Positions 20,541-30,599 of a DNA stretch of 64,000 nucleotides are shown here, piece by piece. Where the stretch lies: contig CAMXCT020001480.1 in the NCBI GenBank assembly GCA_947184155.2, positions 212,001-276,000 of the forward strand. Direction: 5' to 3'. How positions within the stretch are numbered: position 1 is the first letter of the stretch; the number at the start of each line of letters is the position of its first letter. The DNA is from Cladocopium goreaui. Its lineage: Eukaryota; Sar; Dinophyceae; Suessiales; Symbiodiniaceae. The position numbers were made by a program, and so were the translations under genes. Below the pieces are notes generated by a model. The model was not told the DNA's origin and did no database searches. It worked only from the letters and a program-made list of their open reading frames with translations.

Positions 20541-21300
20541 GTATGGCTGGGATGGGGATTGGTTTGATGATAGGAATAGCTTTTTTGATAGTACTCAAAG
20601 CCAGCAAAATAGCATTGTTTTTGGTTTAATCGTCTATAATTACTAGTTATGATGGATTATTTATGGATGGGAATGGGATAGTAATTAACCCGATGATATA
20701 GTTACTAAGTATATCTAAGTATCGATAAAGACATATTTGTTCACTATGATTCCCATTGTACAGCTACATTATTTACTAAGTATCCATATGGGTATCTCTG
20801 AAAACACGGTATCTCCCAGAGTGACTATGACTTTCTCTAATGAATAGGAAAATTATGATTATGATCATATATAATATCCATTGAAATGTCTAAGACAAGC
20901 CGATACATGGATTACATAATAGCTGATGTCCAATAGGTCCAAAACACCGAGAATCACTTGGATTTGGGACCAAAAACCATTTTTTGTTTCGGGTAAAGAT
21001 GTTCCCCTGGCCCTAATCCATTGATTGATATTCAGGTTTTATGAGGGTCAATAAACCCCGGAACATAACATAAGGCTGGAAAATATGTTGGGGCACTATC
21101 CTGACTGGGGCGGTACCATAGACTTTGCAGCCATGTATCTCGGTATATACAGTCACGTTCGTGACGTTGCTGGGAAAGATGGCTAAGATTGGGGTAATTA
21201 TATATCCCAAAATGGCCGAACTTTTCAGCTACGGTGTGTGCTCTTGGCCAGCTGGGGGGCATGCACCTTTCTTTCGAAGTAAGTAAATAAATATTTTTTT
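20541..21300. other. Intron sequence, nothing recognised
   Basis: AT-rich with no repeat family matched. Confidence 0.35.
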
Positions 21301-21475
21301 CTCCACCTGTCAGGTGAGGCTTGTTAGATTTTATGTCAGCTGGCCCGCCTCCTCCTCCTCCTCCTCACCCTCCTCCTCCTTCCTCCGCTGGACCTCAACT
21401 GCAAGCGCTAGATCACAGTGTTCCCCGCTTGACCCTGACAGCAAGTGTTCCCCGCCGGACCTCAGCCACAAAGAA
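21301..21475. repeat. CTC-rich dispersed repeat, family N (forward copy)
   Basis: CCACCTGTCAGGTGAGGCTT, GTTAGATTTTA, then a CTCCTCCTCC run and TGACCCTGACAGCAAGTGTT. Matches the reverse complement of 8403-8660. Confidence 0.65.
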
Positions 21476-21765
21476 TATCTGAAGATATACCATATAGAAT
21501 GCCAGAAAAAATGTCAGAAGATATGCCAGATACATATACCAGAAAGAATGTCATAAGATATGGCATATATCAGGTTGCTGTCTTGCTAAAATAGAATGTC
21601 AGACAGAATGACAGAATAGATGCCAGAAAGAATGTCGTCAGAATAGATGCCAAATAGAAGATCAGAATGAATGCCAGATAGAATGCCAGAGAAAATGTCA
21701 AAATAGATGCCAGATAGGATGTCAGACTAAATGCCAGAATAGAATGTCAAAAAATATGTGCCATA
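21476..21765. repeat. Degenerate AATGCCAGA/AATGTCAGA tandem repeat
   Basis: More than a dozen variants of ATAGAATGCCAGA and AATGTCAGA with a period near 18-25 bases. Confidence 0.8.
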
Positions 21766-21810
21766 TATCCAGATGAGATATGAGAAACTATGACAAAATC
21801 ATGTTATCAA

Positions 21811-21938
21811 TGGCAATTTCAGGAACCTAAATTGCAGGTACCTACCATATATAAGGCCTATTTTTCAGGCTTAAGGGAATATCCCAACAACATATTGCCT
21901 TATATGGTACTAACGTACCTCCATTCTAGGATCCTGAA
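21811..21938. mobile_element. Inverted-repeat element, family D
   Basis: TTTCAGGAACCTAAATTGCA, GGTACCTACCATATATAAGG at the left; CCTTATATGGTACTAACGTA and CCTCCATTCTAGGATCCTGA at the right. Confidence 0.8.
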
Positions 21939-21979
21939 GATCTCCCATTGATGTTATGGTGGGATCCCACTGTCGCCAG

Positions 21980-22085
21980 GTCCCAAAACGCCTGTCGCGA
22001 CACGCGGCCGAAGCAGCCTGGGCTGGAGCGCTTCTTCAAGTCCTCGGCCACCGCATTGGCCAGTCCGACACCGAGGCTGGGAATG
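21980..22085 (+). CDS. Candidate exon of the J-domain gene
   Basis: The first base completes the codon from 20540 (AG+G); then SQNACRDTRPKQPGLERFFK and SSATALASPTPRLGM before GTGGGTG (phase 0). Basic, with PKQPGLERFF as the most protein-like part. Not recognised. Confidence 0.55.
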
Positions 22086-22416
22086 GTGGGTGAATGGTGG
22101 GTCACTGATGGGTGATTGCTTGGTTTTTACCGTTTTTTTTTGATTGGGTCAAAAGCAAAAACATCATCACCACCCTGGTGGTCACAGGGGAATGGTTACC
22201 GAACTTATTGCGGAAACCTATTATTGTTATTATTATTTGTTTATATGTTTTTATGATTTTTAATTCAATGATAGGAGGGTGATAGGGTGGGTCAAAACCT
22301 GACAATTTTAGTGGGATAAACTTCCATTAATCTCAGCTATCTTGGGACGATGATTTTCCCAATGATCTGATGGCCATTTGGATGGTGAACCCCCCCCTTT
22401 TCAAAGGCACTTATGA

Positions 22417-22520
22417 TACCCTCTGGTAATTTAACATAGCAATTGAACATGGCCATTTATAGTGGATTTTCCCATTAAAAATGGTGATCTTCCATTGCTA
22501 TGTTAGTTCACCAGAGGGTA
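22417..22520. mobile_element. TIR element, family A, near-perfect arms
   Basis: TACCCTCTGGTAATTTAACA to TTAGTTCACCAGAGGGTA; flanked by ATGA and TCAT, extending the palindrome. Confidence 0.9.
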
Positions 22521-22550
22521 TCATATTGTGTGATTGATAATAAATATATA

Positions 22551-22769
22551 CGGTAACAACATTTAAATATGTGGAGGGCGGGCCAGACCGCAAGGCCCCG
22601 GAGGTAGTATGAAATACCAGTTCGTATATTTATATTAAGTGTAGTTGCAGTATGTTTAAATGAATTGGATGCCGTATGTTTAAATGGCTGGGCCGGCCAA
22701 GGAAAACCTTCCCGGAGCTAGTCTAAAATACCTGTTCGTATATTTCAACAAGCCCGTATATTTAAATGT
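22551..22769. repeat. Dispersed repeat, family J
   Basis: GCGGGCCAGACCGCAAGGCC, GAGGTAGTATGAAATACCAG and TAGTCTAAAATACCTGTTCG; a direct copy lies at 54712-54916. Contains GTTTAAATG repeated at regular spacing. Confidence 0.85.
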
Positions 22770-22804
22770 AGTTACCGTATATATATATATATACGCATAA
22801 ACAT

Positions 22805-23095
22805 ATGTCGTATTGTCATGTCATCCATTTGATGTCATATTATGTGATCTCATATCATCTGATGTCATGGCATATCATACATATTACAGATATCACACAT
22901 ACCTATCATACCATACAAACCCAGTATAAAACATATCATACATATCACACATGTCATACATATCATATATGTCGTAAAAATGTCGTGATTCATCATTGAT
23001 CCATCGATTACATCTTCCTTATATCATTATATTTGTCATAAATCATTTCATATCATGTATGATATATCATACATCATAATTTGTTCCAAGTACAT
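22805..23095. repeat. Degenerate CATATCAT/GATGTCAT repeat
   Basis: Short words TCATATCAT, ATGTCATA and ATATCACACAT recur irregularly. The frame across it is compositional. Confidence 0.75.
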
Positions 23096-23580
23096 GCATT
23101 GAATACTGCATGAAACGTTTAAAGAGCGAATTAGATGTAACATATTGTTTGTAAGGAATTTAACGTTTGCCATGATGGTGACCAGTTTGGTCACACCAAG
23201 AACTTTGATATTTTATCAAACGGCAGTTGAAAAACTTGTATCGGAGTGACTAAGGCCGGGTTATCCACGCCTACTTGCTAAAGAACTTGCTAATTCAAAA
23301 CCGTTTTATACCTTTTCTCTTCGCCTGTTGATCCTTTCACTTTGAGCGCCTGTTGATCCTGCTGACTGCTAAACCTTCAGCTTTTCATCCGTTAAAGCAT
23401 TAATTATATCATTAAATATCATTTCTCCAAATACAGGGTTGTCACAAACATATCGAACGTATGGTATGCCCCCAAATCCACCATGATACCCATTACTTTA
23501 GCCCCCACTCTGAGGCAAACTTGTAATTATTCTATCAATTATCTATAGTAAAATCATTTAAATCCACATTCTCCATCCTG
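23096..23580. other. Intron sequence, nothing recognised
   Basis: A short direct repeat GCGCCTGTTGATCC / CGCCTGTTGATCC lies at 23324-23360; otherwise featureless. Confidence 0.35.
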
Positions 23581-23582
23581 AA

Positions 23583-23660
23583 ATATAAGTCATATATATA
23601 TATATTATATATATATTATATATATATTATATATATATATTATATATATATATATATTAA
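23583..23660. repeat. TA microsatellite
   Basis: ATATATAT blocks separated by single-base shifts, just upstream of the J-domain exon. Confidence 0.9.
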
Positions 23661-23716
23661 AGTTTACATTTTGCCAGACTTCCCCAAATTCTCGGTGGCA
23701 CCTCATTTCACCCGAG

Positions 23717-23877
23717 GCCTGAAACTGCCCCTTCCGCGCGACGTCGCGCTTGCGAGCAGCGAGCTGAGAGCTACCAGTGTCACTACACCAAGCTGGGCAT
23801 CTCCGATGTGGCCACCCTGGCCCAGATCATCAAAGCCTACCGGCAGATGGCCCTGAAGACCCACCCGGACAAAGGAG
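23717..23877 (+). CDS. J-domain exon 1 (helices I-III, HPD motif)
   Basis: Reads YTKLGISDVATLAQIIKAYR and QMALKTHPDKGG. This matches the J domain of DnaJ/Hsp40 proteins: YxxLGI start, helix II IIKAYRQMALK and the HPD tripeptide that stimulates the Hsp70 ATPase. The upstream boundary is uncertain (acceptors at 23716, 23759, 23768 and 23777 all keep the frame). The coding match continues to G|GAGACC, giving a GA donor at 23878 that joins exon 25675 in exact frame. HPD is intact, so an active co-chaperone module is likely. The full protein is not assignable to a DNAJ subfamily. Confidence 0.8.
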
Positions 23878-24119
23878 GAGACCGGAGACCGTGCTACGTG
23901 CTGTTTGTGTGTTTTTTTTTAGTTTTGTTTGTTGATTTATAAAACCCATGAATATTATTGAATATTTTTTTTAGTTGTAAGTATATGTAAGTATCATTTT
24001 TTGGCCTATTTAAGTGAAAGTATAAGTTATAAACGCACCAACTGAACGCGAGCTCGAACGGGGGCCCAGGGCCCCTGTGGAACTTGATGGATGACTTGAT
24101 AGGATTTTAGGGGTCCCCC

Positions 24120-24330
24120 CAGGACTCGTTCGGAACCCTCCAGATATTACGTTTTTTTTTTTCCAGGAGATATTGGGATCCTTTTGGCCAACAATATCAT
24201 CATTGGGTTGAGTAAGTACCTGAAAATTGTGGGAATACCCTAAAATCTCATGGTTCTGCTCGATTTATGAGCAGTTTCCCGATTCAAATTCTTGGGGGTA
24301 TACAGACACATTAGGGAAGTTTAAGGTGAA
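24120..24330. other. Intron sequence, nothing recognised
   Basis: Lies in the 1.8-kb intron between the first two J-domain exons. Confidence 0.35.
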
Positions 24331-24438
24331 TACCCTCTGGTAAACTAACATTGCTATGGAAAATCACTATTTTTAATGGGTAAATCCACTATTTCTATGG
24401 CCATGTTCAATAGCTATGTTGGTTTACCAGGCCGGGTA
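24331..24438. mobile_element. TIR element, family A, CCGGG right end
   Basis: TACCCTCTGGTAAACTAACA to TTGGTTTACCAGGCCGGGTA. Confidence 0.85.
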
Positions 24439-25028
24439 TTTGGAAGTTCGTGTTCTACAAATTGTAGCCCAAACGCTTGGGAGATGATGTCATGTCAGAG
24501 TTGAGCTACGTTTCGCTATATTTCGAACCCAGCTGGGCAGCTGGTTTTTTTATAAAACACCCATGTAAAAAAAAAACCATAGCTGTGGGGCCCAGAAAAA
24601 AGTTTGAAGTTCCCATGTTCTGACTTGTGAACATATTACCGTAGCTCTTGCTGAACAGGCCGTATTTCAATATTTCCATATTTTTATATTTCCTACATCT
24701 TGGTTGACAACCCCATATGAGTTTTTTGTTGCAAAGATTTATCACTTGTGCCTCTTTTCTTGGATGATCCCGGATCCCATTTGACTTTCATAAATTTTCA
24801 TATTCTTCAAGTGGGCTTACACCAGCAACCGGTCACTTTGTTATGGTTCGTTTGCAGGTGAAAAATTCCCCCCAAAGGACCACCCTCCCGGACCAGGAAC
24901 ACTATGGTTTGTCTATCACGGTTTGAATCATTGGATTCAAGTGGGTCCCAGTACTGACTCTGAAAATTCCCCAAATATTGCTGATTTTTTCGTCCCATCT
25001 GAAAAATGACAGCATTTTTTCTGTGCTG

Positions 25029-25132
25029 CTGGGTGGTTTGGAACCATGGAATTTCATGACTTTCCAGATATTGGGAATGCCATCATCCCAACTGACGAAC
25101 TCATATTTTTTCAGAGGGGTAGCGCCAACCAG
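25029..25132. mobile_element. TIR element, family B
   Basis: CTGGGTGGTTTGGAACCATG, ATCCCAACTGACGAACTCA, TTTTTTCAGAGGGG and CGCCAACCAG. The left end has lost GTTGG. Confidence 0.75.
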
Positions 25133-25329
25133 TGTGATTCTTTCCCATTTGATATACCGGTAATCTAAGGTAATCACACGAGGTTGGAAATCCCAAAAAA
25201 ATTGATCGATGATTTTCCCATGACCAAACTTCCATTGGGGATTTCCTATGAACCCCATTATATATATAATATATTTATGATATAATGATCTTCCCATCAA
25301 TTATATCATATTATACCACCATTGTTTGA

Positions 25330-25359
25330 TGGTTAAATCACAATTTTTACCGGAGGGTA
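25330..25359. mobile_element. Family A right-end fragment
   Basis: GGTTAAATCACAATTTTTAC followed by CGGAGGGTA. Confidence 0.4.
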
Positions 25360-25370
25360 TCATGATTTAT

Positions 25371-25470
25371 CTGGGGAAAAAAAAACAACGACCTCATTGT
25401 TCTCCCTCAACCTGGAATGGTGGCTGGGATTGGGGTAACTATCCCAAAACAGCCATTTTCAGGTCAGTGA
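25371..25470. repeat. Dispersed repeat, family E
   Basis: CTGGGGAAA, CAACGACCTCATTGTTCTCC, ATCCCAAAACAGCC and TTTTCAGGTCAGTGAA. Confidence 0.75.
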
Positions 25471-25674
25471 ATTTCAGAAATAAACCAGATTTCTGACGTG
25501 GTATGACAATTTAACTTACCTGAAGAATTTCAGTAATGTGGGTAAAACAATGCCATAAACCATCCCCCAGTCATCACCATTTTTATAGGTGGTATAAACT
25601 TACCATTCCCAGTCATGGGTGGTGCACTTGACATTGTTTTACCCAGATTTCTTAGTCGATTCCCATCCGCTCAG

Positions 25675-25739
25675 GAACGGACAAGGAGTTTCAAGAGGTG
25701 AAGGCTGCCTTCGATATCCTTTCCTGCGCGGAGAAACGA
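25675..25739 (+). CDS. J-domain exon 2 (helix III-IV)
   Basis: After CCGCTCAG, two bases complete a Gly codon, then TDKEFQEVKAAFDILSCAEK and R. This is the helix III/IV region (E-F-x-x-V-x-x-A-F-x-x-L-S-x-x-x-K-R). The donor GTTCCTTG at 25740 leaves phase 0, as exon 26511 needs. Confidence 0.8.
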
Positions 25740-26094
25740 GTTCCTTGGTAATTGTGGGGACCTCGAAAACGATGATTAAATCCTCATGAGACCGACAAGT
25801 TTGATGTTTTTTGTTGGTTCCAAACTTAGGAAAAAACATGAAAAACGTTTGGCTTAGCATTTTGTTTTTTTGGGTTCCAACATCAAAAGAAGCTACTGGA
25901 TATGGGACTTTCTGGTACTTTGTTCTTTCATCAGATGTTGTGAATTTGGGTCAGTCTGACTGAACCATGGCTGACTGAAACAGGTACTATGATCCTGATG
26001 GTTTCTTGGTGGGGTCTGGAATGTTGATAGTCATCCAACATCATATGGAACTTGTTTGACGGATTCTTGTGCATAACCCATGATGGTTTTATAA

Positions 26095-26125
26095 TATTAT
26101 GTGTATATATATATATATACACGTA
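26095..26125. repeat. TA microsatellite
   Basis: GTGTATATATATATATATAC. Confidence 0.8.
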
Positions 26126-26218
26126 TATTCTCCAACAAATTCATACGAATTCTAACAGTATAAATTATTGCGATGATACTTTTCCTTTTATCTTTATATA
26201 TACACATTCTTATCCAAT

Positions 26219-26345
26219 ATGTTCCACAACTTTGCATGATGTGATCCAATTCATCATTTTTAGCCAATTCACAAGTCTACCGTTTTTAAATCATAATTAT
26301 TACATTATGAGACTGGATATATCTAATCTCCAATATTTTCCTTAA
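26219..26345. repeat. Dispersed repeat, family K
   Basis: ACAACTTTGCATGATGTGAT through CTAATCTCCAATATTTTCCT; about 95% identical by eye to 33013-33137 in direct orientation. Confidence 0.9.
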
Positions 26346-26350
26346 GTCCT

Positions 26351-26456
26351 TACCCTCTGGTAATTTAACATAGCTATTGAAAATGGCCATAGAAATAGTG
26401 GATTTTCCCATGAAAAATTGTGATTTTCCATAGCTATGTTAGTTTACCAGAGGGTA
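26351..26456. mobile_element. TIR element, family A, inside a J-domain intron
   Basis: TACCCTCTGGTAATTTAACA to TTAGTTTACCAGAGGGTA, wholly inside the 25740-26510 intron and 54 bases before the exon. Confidence 0.9.
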
Positions 26457-26510
26457 ACTTTGCTGGATGATATCCAATACATCCTGAAAAAAAAACTTGT
26501 GGCCACTGAG

Positions 26511-26596
26511 GCCCGCTACGATGCCAGTCGTTTTGGCCGCGACTCTCGCCGCGCGGGCGAACACGGCGAGCACGGCGAGGAGAGTGAGGAGCCGCA
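26511..26596 (+). CDS. J-domain exon 3 (end of J domain, acidic linker)
   Basis: Reads ARYDASRFGRDSRRAGEHGE, completing the J-domain ending EKR-ARYD-x-x-R, then an acidic HGEESEEP stretch. Acceptor CCACTGAG. The frame meets TGA at 26598, but a donor CA|GTGACT (phase 2) joins 27884 in phase and avoids the stop. If unused, the protein would end here. Confidence 0.75.
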
Positions 26597-26639
26597 GTGA
26601 CTCGAAATCACTGACCGAAAAAAACGAAAAAAACGACAT

Positions 26640-26945
26640 CATAGTGGATTTCATGAGATTTTCATAGTGATTTCACCATGAAATCCCATGAAATCCCATT
26701 AAATATTTCGGTGGATTTCACCGAAATGGTGGATTTCAGGGTGATTTTGTTCATGGTGTGCCATGATGGTTGAAAATCATGGTGAGACCATCCCATCCTA
26801 AGATTTTCATGGTGATTTCATGGTGTTCTCATGGGTGTTTTAAGGGTGATTTAATGGTGATCTAATGGTGATTTAATGATGTTCAATGGTAAAATTTAAT
26901 TGTCATTTAATGGTAATTTAATGGTGATTTAATGGTTTGAGTGGG
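26640..26945. repeat. Degenerate GGTGATTTAATGG repeat
   Basis: Many variants of ATGGTGATTT and TTCATGGTG with an 11-13 base rhythm. Confidence 0.75.
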
Positions 26946-27490
26946 AGAATGGTGGCTTTCACCATCAACCAATGTTTTTATATTTTTGAGGTCTCAATAA
27001 GATGATATATTCATATCCACCTGAGGTTAATGGGAATGAATAACTAACGCGGATATCATAAGAATCTACAACCAGCACATACCAGTTCTAAATTGGTTAA
27101 TAAACTTTATTAAATACTAATGAACAACTAATAGTATGACTATAGTTGGTTATAAAGTATAGTATTATATACAACTTTAACCTCAGCTAACCCAAGAATA
27201 CTATAGTGTGACTGCAGCTTTAAGTTTGAGCATTGGCGATCTGACCAGGCAATGAGGGGATCTAACCAACCAAAATCCAAAGACAAAAACGACCATGATT
27301 TCACCAAGCGAACGTTGGGCTTTAGCACACAAAACAGGATATCTAACTAAACAAAATGGAGGAGTTAGCCCACAAGCAAAATGGTTTGTCTCCCTTACAA
27401 GTCATGAATCCATATAAATCATATAAATCCAATTTTCATTTCATGGTAAAACTTCCAAACTCGTCGGTTAAATGATAACAACAAAAAACC
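26946..27490. other. Intron sequence, nothing recognised
   Basis: No exon or repeat family recognised. Confidence 0.35.
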
Positions 27491-27491
27491 C

Positions 27492-27615
27492 TACAATGTG
27501 GGCCCCTGTTTACGATAGCTAAGTTGGTTTATAACTTCAATAACTAGGGTTTATGATACTTACAACTATAGTTCATGGGGTTTATAAACCAACTTATAAC
27601 CGGGGGGGCTCCAAA
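27492..27615. mobile_element. TIR element, family C, right end lost
   Basis: TACAATGTGGGCCCCTG, GATAGCTAAGTTGGTTTATA, then CAACTTATAACCGGGGGGGC without CACATTGTA. Confidence 0.75.
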
Positions 27616-27737
27616 TCCCTGTTTTTCATGGCTAAATTCCCGTTTTTTCTTGGTTAGCCTCCGGCTTGCTGAAACGGCTTGCTGGAAATCAGCCATTTAG
27701 TTCGATGTTTTTTTCCCGTTGAAACCTCTGTGCCTTT

Positions 27738-27852
27738 CCCATTCCTACAGTGGACAAGCCATCCTGCACCAGTTACTTTTGGGATTCCTATGAAACACCG
27801 CTACTATTCTATGGGATAATGGGATGTTTACCACCTGAACAGGTGCATTTAA
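27738..27852. repeat. Dispersed repeat, family M
   Basis: CATCCTGCACCAG, then ATAATGGGATGTTTACCACC and AACAGGTGCA; matches 36270-36400 and the reverse complement of 39761-39879. Confidence 0.7.
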
Positions 27853-27883
27853 AAAATCTGTGGGACGGATATCGTCTTCCAAG

Positions 27884-27980
27884 GCCGCCATGTGTCGAAG
27901 AAGTTGCGAAGTCCATGTTGGTCGCTTTGCTGATGAAAAGACTTCCCAAGGACGGTGATTTTGGCGACCAATGGCGACAT
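27884..27980 (+). CDS. Candidate exon of the J-domain gene
   Basis: After GTCTTCCAAG one base completes Gln, then PPCVEEVAKSMLVALLMKRL and PKDGDFGDQWRH, then GTTCAT (phase 0). Helical hydrophobic segment VAKSMLVALLMKRL. The family-C element starts 20 bases downstream. Confidence 0.6.
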
Positions 27981-27999
27981 GTTCATGGGATTATTCTCA

Positions 28000-28132
28000 T
28001 ACAATGTGAGGCCCCCGTTCGATAGCGTGCAGTTGGTGCAAATAACTCCAATTTCACTATGGTTTATGGTATTTATAACTATAGTTACTGGGGCTTATAA
28101 ACCAACTTATATCTTGGGGGCCTCACATTGTA
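28000..28132. mobile_element. TIR element, family C
   Basis: TACAATGTGAGGCCCCCGTT to GGGGGCCTCACATTGTA, GATAGCGTGCAGTTGGTGCA variant. Confidence 0.9.
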
Positions 28133-28184
28133 GGAACTAATGGGAGCTTGATGGGATCAATGGTGTTTTCATGTGGTTGAATGG

Positions 28185-28291
28185 CTGGTTGTGGTTTGGA
28201 ACATGTTTGAACATTTTTTCCATTCAGTTGGCAAGAATAATCCCAACTGACGAAGTCATATTTTTCAGAGGGGTAGGTCACCACCAGCCAG
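28185..28291. mobile_element. TIR element, family B
   Basis: CTGGTTGTGGTTTGGAACAT, ATCCCAACTGACGAAGTCAT, TTTTTCAGAGGGG and CACCACCAGCCAG. Confidence 0.85.
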
Positions 28292-28598
28292 ATGGGAATG
28301 AATGGGAATTTACATGGCTATAAACTCCAAAGAAAATGTGGATTTCATGGGATTTCCTGTTGATAAAATGGGAATCTTAATGGGGATCTCACTGCGCTGG
28401 GGATTTTTATGGGATGAATATTAATGGGATCATAATTGGGATAATGGTTCTGGGATATACAATGATATACATACATTGCATACTTGCATACATGCATACA
28501 TTCATTCCTTAATTCATACATACGTACATATAAGTGTATAATATGTGGACATTGTCTCCAACAGAAATCCCATTCCCAAGTTGCAGTTGACTCACCAG

Positions 28599-28730
28599 GA
28601 GACCTTGTCGCATGTGGATCTCGCGTCACTGCTGAAAATCCACGAGCTCTTACAGCTGATGCGTGAGAGGATGAAGGGGCAGCCGAAAGAAGGCGCAACG
28701 GCGCAACGGATGCGCATTTGGATGAAGTAA
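28599..28730 (+). CDS. Terminal exon of the J-domain gene
   Basis: From CTCACCAG, phase 0: ETLSHVDLASLLKIHELLQL then MRERMKGQPKEGATAQRMRI, ending WMK and TAA at 28728-28730. An earlier acceptor (TTGCAG, ends 28586) keeps the frame and adds LTHQ. Strongly helical and basic at the C-terminus. Confidence 0.65.
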   Translation, partial: ETLSHVDLASLLKIHELLQLMRERMKGQPKEGATAQRMRIWMK

Positions 28731-28731
28731 A

Positions 28732-29184
28732 ACTGGGATTGAACTTTAACCAGCACAAAGAGTGGTTTAGAGGGTAATTACCATTGGAATATCATAGGGG
28801 GGAAAGGTTTATTTATAATAGCTAATAGCTACAGGGAATACAAAGCTTGGTTGTTCAACGGAAGTTCAAAACTCATGGTTTAATAGATGGTTAAGAATAG
28901 ATCTGGATGAATTTGATCATGACCTGAAGGTGACATCAATGACGGCAATCATCGCCAAATGGTTTTAATTATGTTCAGGTTGGTGAATTCTACCATTCTG
29001 CCAGTAATATATCTTCAGGTGTCCTCAGCTACATGAGCAGTGGCTGCTAAACCCCTGTTGGTTGATGATTAGTTGGGGGATGAAAATCCACCCTTTATAT
29101 ATTGGGGATTCCAATAGTCCAAGAACGGGATTACCAACCAGGATTACATGGAATGATTTCAACACTGCTCGCATGGCTGGGAAG
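28732..29184. other. Intergenic stretch, nothing recognised
   Basis: Between the TAA of the J-domain gene and the next exon candidate. No promoter motif identified. Confidence 0.35.
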
Positions 29185-29317
29185 CCCTTTTTGTTGAATT
29201 GGAGACTTCGAAAATCAGCGAAGTAAATGGTGGGGGATTGGCCAGCCATGTTTGGTGCATTTTGCGCGAGAGGCCTGCGGAACGATTTGTCCGAGAAGAG
29301 CGGCACAGGCTTGACTC
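29185..29317 (+). CDS. Candidate exon, unknown protein
   Basis: From GGGAAG: LFVELETSKISEVNGGGLAS, then HVWCILRERPAERFVREERH and RLD, ending TC|GTAAGAG, a strong donor (phase 2). Joins 29606 in phase. Confidence 0.5.
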
Positions 29318-29455
29318 GTAAGAGAAATGGAGAGTATCAGGTGCGGTCTTTGTGGCGGTTTCAGCAGATGGGTCCATTGTGTCAGGTCAGTGGGTCAAAA
29401 ATCAGGTGTTTTTGTGGTTATCAAAGCCTAGAAATGGCCATGGTTTGGCTGGAAA

Positions 29456-29575
29456 TACCCTCTGGTCAACACACAAAAAACTATGGAACATCACCATGTT
29501 TGATATTGTTTAATGGGAAAATTCACTATTTCTATGGCCATTTTCAATAGCAAACTATTAGTTTACCAGAGGGTA
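29456..29575. mobile_element. TIR element, family A
   Basis: TACCCTCTGGTCAACACACA to TTAGTTTACCAGAGGGTA; within the intron 29318-29605 and making up much of it. Confidence 0.85.
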
Positions 29576-29605
29576 TGCTGCGCCAATTGACGTTTTCATC
29601 ACCAG

Positions 29606-29720
29606 GCTGTTCCCATTTGACACAGCTGGCCTGGGCCATCGAAAGTCCATCTGCTGGCGGAGTTTCACAACGGGGGCTCTTTTTGAATCATCGCATTGTG
29701 GCGACTACAGCATCATTTAT
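29606..29720 (+). CDS. Candidate exon, unknown protein
   Basis: From CATCACCAG: one base completes Ser from 29317, then LFPFDTAGLGHRKSICWRSF and TTGALFESSHCGDYS. The donor was not found; the exon fades into the AGGGATTTAT repeat. Confidence 0.4.
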
Positions 29721-29790
29721 AGGGATTTATAGGGGATTTATGGTGATTTATCGGGATTTATAGGGATTTATAGGGATTTATAGGGGATGA
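29715..29790. repeat. TATAGGGATT tandem repeat
   Basis: About seven units of the 9-11-mer GGGATTTATA. Confidence 0.85.
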
Positions 29791-29799
29791 TATTGGGAT

Positions 29800-29919
29800 T
29801 ACTCTCTCTGGTAAACGTTTACATAGCGAACTGGAAAGATCCACCATGCTATAAGTTCGGTAAATCACCGAACTAAATGGTCCATTTTTTTTATAGCTAC
29901 ATTAGATTACCAGAGGGTA
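29800..29919. mobile_element. TIR element, family A (diverged)
   Basis: TACTCTCTCTGGTAAACGTT to AGATTACCAGAGGGTA. Confidence 0.75.
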
Positions 29920-30279
29920 CCAACGGAATGCGAAATAAGATGGGAATATCGCGATTTGAGTGGGGAAAAAAGAGGAATCTGCTGAATATGATCAACATTG
30001 ATCAACCCACAATGGAAAGATTTTTCACATCGTGATTTTCAACTCTTCGTTGATCTTTCCTATTAAAAAACTCATGCTACCAGCATATTCTTCGTTGACT
30101 ACATTGACAAACTGCCTTTTCATCGATGAGTATTAGTATGTAAGAAAAACAACTTAATTTGCTGTAGATTTTACATCCTCTGGTTGTTGAACTAAGATTC
30201 GCACTGTCAAGCATTTCTACTACTATATATATATTTATATATATATAAATATAGCAAAATTATACATGATATGTAACAG

Positions 30280-30425
30280 ATCTACATTATGTCGTCATTG
30301 GGCATCCATCACCGGTCGCGTCGCTGAAAAGGTGGACGTCTCTTGGCGCTGCTTCCGGGTCCGCGCGGATCACATCGTCTCGTTGGATCATGCGACGGAA
30401 CTGCACTGCGTCTCTTGGAGCGCTC
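30280..30425 (+). CDS. Candidate exon, unknown protein
   Basis: From GTAACAG: HWASITGRVAEKVDVSWRCF, then RVRADHIVSLDHATELHCVS and WSA, ending C|GTGGGA (phase 1). Cys/Trp-rich, no family recognised. Confidence 0.5.
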
Positions 30426-30515
30426 GTGGGAAATGTCGGAAGATCATGGGATTTTGGATATTTCATGGAACTTCAACAGGGACTTAAATGTGTATATAAT
30501 AATAGATACATATAT

Positions 30516-30588
30516 CTTTGTTTCAATCCCATGAAACACAGAAAATATCATCATGATATTTTCTGTGTTTCATGGGATTGAAACAAAG
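30516..30588. repeat. Perfect 73-bp palindrome
   Basis: Two 36-base arms around a single C: CTTTGTTTCAATCCCATGAA and on, inverted exactly to end TTCATGGGATTGAAACAAAG. Confidence 0.95.
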
Positions 30589-30599
30589 AGAACCTCGAA

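Larger units (their letters stand above)
16672..28730 (+). other. Split gene for a J-domain (DnaJ-like) protein
   Basis: Exons 16672-16795, 17543-17618, 18701-~18800, 20428-20540, 21980-22085, ~23717-23877, 25675-25739, 26511-26596, 27884-27980 and 28599-28730. Seven junctions agree in codon phase (16795/17543, 17618/18701, 20540/21980, 23877/25675, 25739/26511, 26596/27884, 27980/28599). Joins 18800/20428 and 22085/23717 are unproved, so two genes are possible. Only the J domain is recognised. Introns are 0.5-1.8 kb and packed with families A, B, C, D and K. No initiator ATG was identified; the 5' end may lie near 14-16 kb. Confidence 0.6.
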
